This document shows, piece after piece, positions 60,144 through 64,000 of a stretch of 64,000 nt of DNA; the first letter of the stretch is position 1, and each line of letters starts with the position of its first letter. Source of the stretch: Sinotaia quadrata (taxonomy: Eukaryota > Mollusca > Gastropoda > Architaenioglossa > Viviparidae); contig CM054183.1 of NCBI GenBank assembly GCA_028829895.1, forward strand, positions 77,301,571-77,365,570. The letters run 5' to 3'. The notes below the pieces were generated by a model that worked only from the letters and a program-made list of their open reading frames with translations, made no database searches and was not told where the DNA came from. Position numbers and translations under genes: made by a program.

Positions 60144-60169
60144 TATCTATCTATCTATCTATCTATCAA

Positions 60170-60480
60170 CTATTGGCTATTATTTTATTAACTGTGAACA
60201 AGGCCTTGACATAATAGTTAAAAAAAACATATGACTATTGACTGTGAACAAGGCTTTGGCTATAGGCTGTCAACAAGACCTGGACATGCTGGTTAAAGAA
60301 CATGTGACTATTGACTATGAACAAGGCTTTGAATATTGACTGTAAACAGGGTTGGACATACTGGTTAAATAATATATGACTATTGACTGTAAACAGGGCT
60401 GGACTAACTGTTAAATAATATATAACTATTGACTGTAAACAGGGCTGGACTTACTGGTTAAAGAATATATGGCCAGTTTG
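60170..60480. repeat. Degenerate array of about 55-65 bp
   Basis: Shares ACTATTGACTGTGAACAAGG and CTGGACATACTGGTTAAA, decayed. Confidence 0.85.
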
Positions 60481-60659
60481 TGACCGAGGCTGGGACATCC
60501 GGGCTAAAAGCATGTGACTATGAACGAGAGAATACCTTAAAAGGCTATAAAGTATCAGCACGTGACCAATGAGTCCAAACAGAGGCTGGAAATGATAATG
60601 ATGATGTTTATAAAGAAACCAAAGTAATGTGGCCATCAAAATGTGCCAATTTTCCAAAG

Positions 60660-60835
60660 AAAGAACAGAGAAAACAGTAGGTTAAAGAGAAAAAGGAAGG
60701 AAACAGTAGGTTAAAGAGAAAAAGCTAGGAAGGAGAGAGGAGGGGACAGTAGGTCAAGAGGAAAAGTAGAGGGGACAGGACAGTAGGTCAAGAAAGAAAA
60801 GAGAGGACAGTAGGTCAGGAGAAAAAAAGTAGGAA
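60660..60835. repeat. Purine-rich array of about 35-40 bp, about 5 copies
   Basis: Recurring GACAGTAGGTCAAGAGAAAA and GGAAGGA words. The minus ORF of L/F/P is an artefact. Confidence 0.85.
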
Positions 60836-61254
60836 GGAAAGATGTGTGCTGATGAATATAACAAAATATTAAGAAAAATGATGCCAACAAAACAATCAGA
60901 AATAAATCTATAAATCTAAGTAACAAATATGTCAATGATTAGTGTGATATGCATGCCACTTAGCTAATGAAGATAATTATTATTTTAATTAATCTTTCAT
61001 AATTAATTTCAAGTAATGAGAATATTAATTTTATTTTATTAATGATCTCCAACAGACACCATTCGTCTCTCACTTAGTAGATATTTTGGCAGCGTAAACG
61101 TTTTATCTATTCCACAACATAACCAACATTTACATAAGGTTTATGTGAGTGAAAGACTTCTTACTAAAGGAGAAAACAAATCCAACTTTTAATCTATATT
61201 TAGCAAGCTCCCATCCACACACTTTCTTCTCCACCTAAGGTCACCAATATCAGT
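60836..61254. other. AT-rich stretch; may include the internal edge of the LTR-like element
   Basis: On the minus strand the sequence directly after the LTR-like repeat reads TGGTGACCTTAGGTGGAG, which could be a primer-binding site followed by an untranslated leader. No gag-like ORF follows. Confidence 0.4.
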
Positions 61255-62587
61255 GGGCATAAAAAGGTCAATAAATTTTACAATAAATTTATTAAAAGAA
61301 AAAATCAAATATACATATGACAATTACAATGAAATAGACAACTTGACATCAATATTCCATGAAACTATGTTCAGATAACTATTGTTTATAGTCTCTCTCT
61401 ACATATATAATAATAAAACATATAATTACTGTTCTACAATAGAATCAATACAAATTGCATGTTAATCCTATCAGAGAAATGAAATGGAGATATTATAGTT
61501 AATTGTGTACATTTATGTGACCTGGATTAAGTATTGCTTCAACAGTCTTTCACTGGCCTTTACAACAACGTCACAGTGTCAAAATGTCTTAATGACAATC
61601 TAATACTAAGGGGTGTTTCCTCTCAACCAACCAAGCACTTTCTTCTGACATCAGTTTCTTGAGCAGAACACAACCACAATGGTTCTGGTCCTTTACTGTA
61701 CTGATGTTCTTAGCATCCCTTGCTTTGGTACATCAAGTATGGGTGTAGCATGCTCCCTTATGCTTACACATGCTGCAACAGATGTTCCCACACTTTTCCT
61801 ATGACTTAAAACTGGCAAATGTGTATAAGGCAACCATAACCTTGAGATTTTAAGCTTGCAACTTGTCACTCAAGATTTCAACTCAAGTCCAAAAAAGAAG
61901 AAAGAAAAAAAGCACTTGTTTCCTGTAACATATAATCAACGAGCAAGCCTAACTTTCCTGTTTGTCACAATATAACTCCATTCTATCTGACACTCCACTC
62001 TCTAACTTACAATTCCTGCAACAGTATTCATTATCCCCATGCACACACATGGTAAAATAAACACAGTGTATCAAACAATGTCACACATTAAAACACCACA
62101 AGGGTGCAGCTTAGTTCAAACATTTGTAGTAATAAAATTTAATACATGTATTACCTTTCTACATAAACACAAGTACAGCATATCATAATAAAATGCATGA
62201 AATGTTTCTAAGTCCATTCTCTCTGTCAGTCAATTAAACTCACCACTCAAGCTAATGACTGCCTTCAAGCCAGACTTCTCTCTTCGTCACTCAGCTCTAA
62301 GTGAATCAATGTTAGAATCCTCTACAGTAACTGAATTCTTTAATCTCAGCCCATTGGCTGGTCTCGTTCTCATAAATAAAAATCATTGGATAATAGAAAA
62401 TTGCTCACTCACTTTCTATTAGGTCAGTGAATTTAGAATATTCTTGCCTTAGGCTGTTTACTTCAAACTCAGACACTTTCAAAATAACACCATAAAGAGT
62501 GCCCAAGGTCGGATCACTCTGACAATTTAGCAACTTATATTAACAATTAAAATTAAAAATAGGGAGAGGCAAATTTACTCTGTCACA
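61255..62587 (-). mobile_element. LTR-like dispersed repeat, copy B (about 1.3 kb)
   Basis: On the minus strand it begins TGTGACAGAGTAAATTTGCC (62587) and shares the first 600 bp with 7534-8165 (opposite orientation). Its far end has an AATAAA-type signal (TTTAATAAATTTATTG) followed by TATGCCCACTGATAT and then TGGTGACC, reminiscent of an LTR end plus primer-binding site. No ORF. I infer a solo or partial LTR of a retrotransposon; the LTR/PBS reading is the weak part, the homology with copy A is solid. Confidence 0.65.
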
Positions 62588-62885
62588 TATATAACTTTAC
62601 AAGTATAAATATGTTAACAAATATGTATAAATATAGTAACAAGTATATATATATATAGTAAATCCATGTGTAAATACAGTATCAAGCATTTATAAATAGA
62701 GTAAGCAGCATTTACAAATGCAGTAACAATAAGGTTCAAATATGTTACAAATATGTATAATTTTAGTAGAAAGCTTATAAATATAATAACGGGCATGCAG
62801 ACATATAATATCCAATATCTAACTACGAAAACTTATATGTAAAGATTTAATAACAATATGCTTTAAATAAAACAAAATTTTATAA
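62588..62885. repeat. Degenerate AT-rich array of about 20-40 bp
   Basis: Words TATAAATATAGTAACAAG and AAATATGTATAAAT recur loosely. Confidence 0.7.
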
Positions 62886-62932
62886 TTATTGTTAAATGGA
62901 GGAAGTCATGAGACAGAATGCCTACGAAAGGG

Positions 62933-62936
<4 letters not shown>

Positions 62937-63003
<67 letters not shown>
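62937..63003. repeat. (GA)n microsatellite
   Basis: About 33 units. RE-repeat ORFs are artefacts. Confidence 0.98.
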
Positions 63004-63008
<5 letters not shown>

Positions 63009-63136
63009 CAGACAGATAGGCACATGGACAGAAAGAAGCAAGAGACAGACACACAGACAGAGAGTCAGTCACCTGGAACATGGCTGGCGAGAAAGTAGTG
63101 AAGAGCGACATGCCTGGCAGATTGATGGAACGTGCT

Positions 63137-63472
63137 TTAAGCGTTACATTTCATAAGTGACAGCAAATGACTTGTTCTCAAAATCATCCGAACAAGCGTC
63201 CTCCGACTGGACATTTCTGTGGTAACCTCCTGACTTCTGCATTCTTTCAGACTGCTTCCATTTCTTGATGCATTTAGCACGTGTATCCATCTCGCTGTGG
63301 ACATACTTCCTCGACAACATTCTGCTCTACAATGTGCAGCCAGCCGCTGAGCGACACGCTTGACCGACAACAATGCGTTTTGTAAAGTGCTTAGACGAGT
63401 TTTAAATGAGAACGACCTTCCAGGCGTGCCCGGACTTGAGGACAAACAACGCCGACAAATACCATTGACAGA
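63137..63472 (-). other. Unrecognised open frame, possible terminal exon
   Basis: On the minus strand GTATTTTTTCAG precedes an open frame of about 111 codons starting SVNGICRRC and ending in a stop at 63137. GC is higher than the surroundings and the frame is not repeat-derived. It is rich in R, S and C with no known domain. A frame this long is expected by chance a few times in 64 kb, so confidence is low. Confidence 0.2.
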
Positions 63473-63519
63473 CTGAAAAAATACCTTTGACAGCGTAAAA
63501 AAACACAATTGACGGACTA

Positions 63520-64000
63520 AGTATTTGTTTTCTCTTCCAGTACTAAATTGTTATCGCATGGTGGAATCATTTGTCGTTCACAATTTATCTTTCCGCTATA
63601 GGCTTGATGTTTTCGTTTGTTTTGTTGTCTTTTATGTTTATGGATAATGTGCGTTTGCGCGCGTGTACATGTTTGCATAGTGTATATGCGTGTGCAAGTA
63701 TGTGTGCGTGCTAAAAGATATCTTTTCTAAATTGATTCTTTTAAAGTAAAAAAATAAATAAATATGCGTTATTGCAAGGAACATTTAAGGAAATCTATTT
63801 TAAAAAACGTTTTCCGTTCATTTGAGTAAAAACGTTCAAATACATAGTTGCAGAAAGATTATTTAAATATACATTTTTAAAAATAGAGAAATAAATTTCA
63901 AGATCCAGAGTCTAGAGCATATTGATGAATGCAGTTGTTTGAAATATTTCGTCTTTAGTTTCTAAAGCTGAAATTTAAAAAATGCTATCCATTTCCCGTA
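63520..64000. other. Single-copy AT-rich stretch at the right edge
   Basis: GT- and CG-containing words (GTGCGTTTGCGCGCGTG) near 63650-63710, then A-rich. No gene recognised. Confidence 0.5.

Overview
This is eukaryotic, animal-type DNA: AT-rich, with no operons or bacterial gene packing. It holds long microsatellites, a degenerate CCCTAA telomere-type tract and remnants of hAT, mariner and possibly pogo/Tigger transposons. An invertebrate such as a mollusc or another lophotrochozoan fits, but nothing here fixes the species. I find no intact host gene, no tRNA or rRNA gene and no CRISPR array. Nearly all long open frames are translations of repeat units.

The dominant content is tandem repeats. 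I count about 80 arrays or short duplications, with units from 2 to 110 bp (most 24-75 bp). By eye they cover some 40-50% of the window. Almost every array has its own unit, so they look locally born rather than copies of one dispersed satellite. They range from nearly identical copies (46.7-47.1, 48.5-49.4 and 22.85-23.1 kb) to heavily decayed (33.4-35.0, 50.0-50.9, 53.0-54.2 and 57.3-58.0 kb). Three arrays show clear higher-order periods: 123 bp at 20.6 kb, 222 bp at 31.4 kb and 276 bp at 33.1 kb.

Layout: 0-18 kb is arrays separated by short single-copy stretches, with an LTR-like dispersed repeat at 7.5-8.2 kb and a strong inverted repeat at 13.4-13.6 kb. A decayed mariner lies at 18.5-19.7 kb (minus strand). 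20-35 kb is nearly continuous arrays. At 35.6-38.2 kb a degenerate telomeric tract directly abuts a 5'-truncated, frameshifted hAT transposase. 41.7-42.96 kb is a pogo/Tigger-like remnant whose 3' end has become an 84-bp array. 43.4-45.05 kb is a 1.6-kb insertion splitting an older array. 45-61 kb is arrays again. 61.25-62.59 kb (minus strand) is a second, longer copy of the LTR-like repeat.

The most interesting pattern is that the tandem-duplicating process has acted inside transposons whose ancestral sequence is recognisable. The hAT has three separate internal expansions (62 bp x2, 42 bp x12, 63 bp x3), the mariner one (91 bp x3) and the Tigger-like element one (84 bp x5). These are dated starting points for how this genome makes minisatellites. 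Short CpG-containing single-copy islands between arrays could be exons or regulatory DNA. The best exon candidate, 51678-51885 (+), has good splice signals but an unrecognised product.
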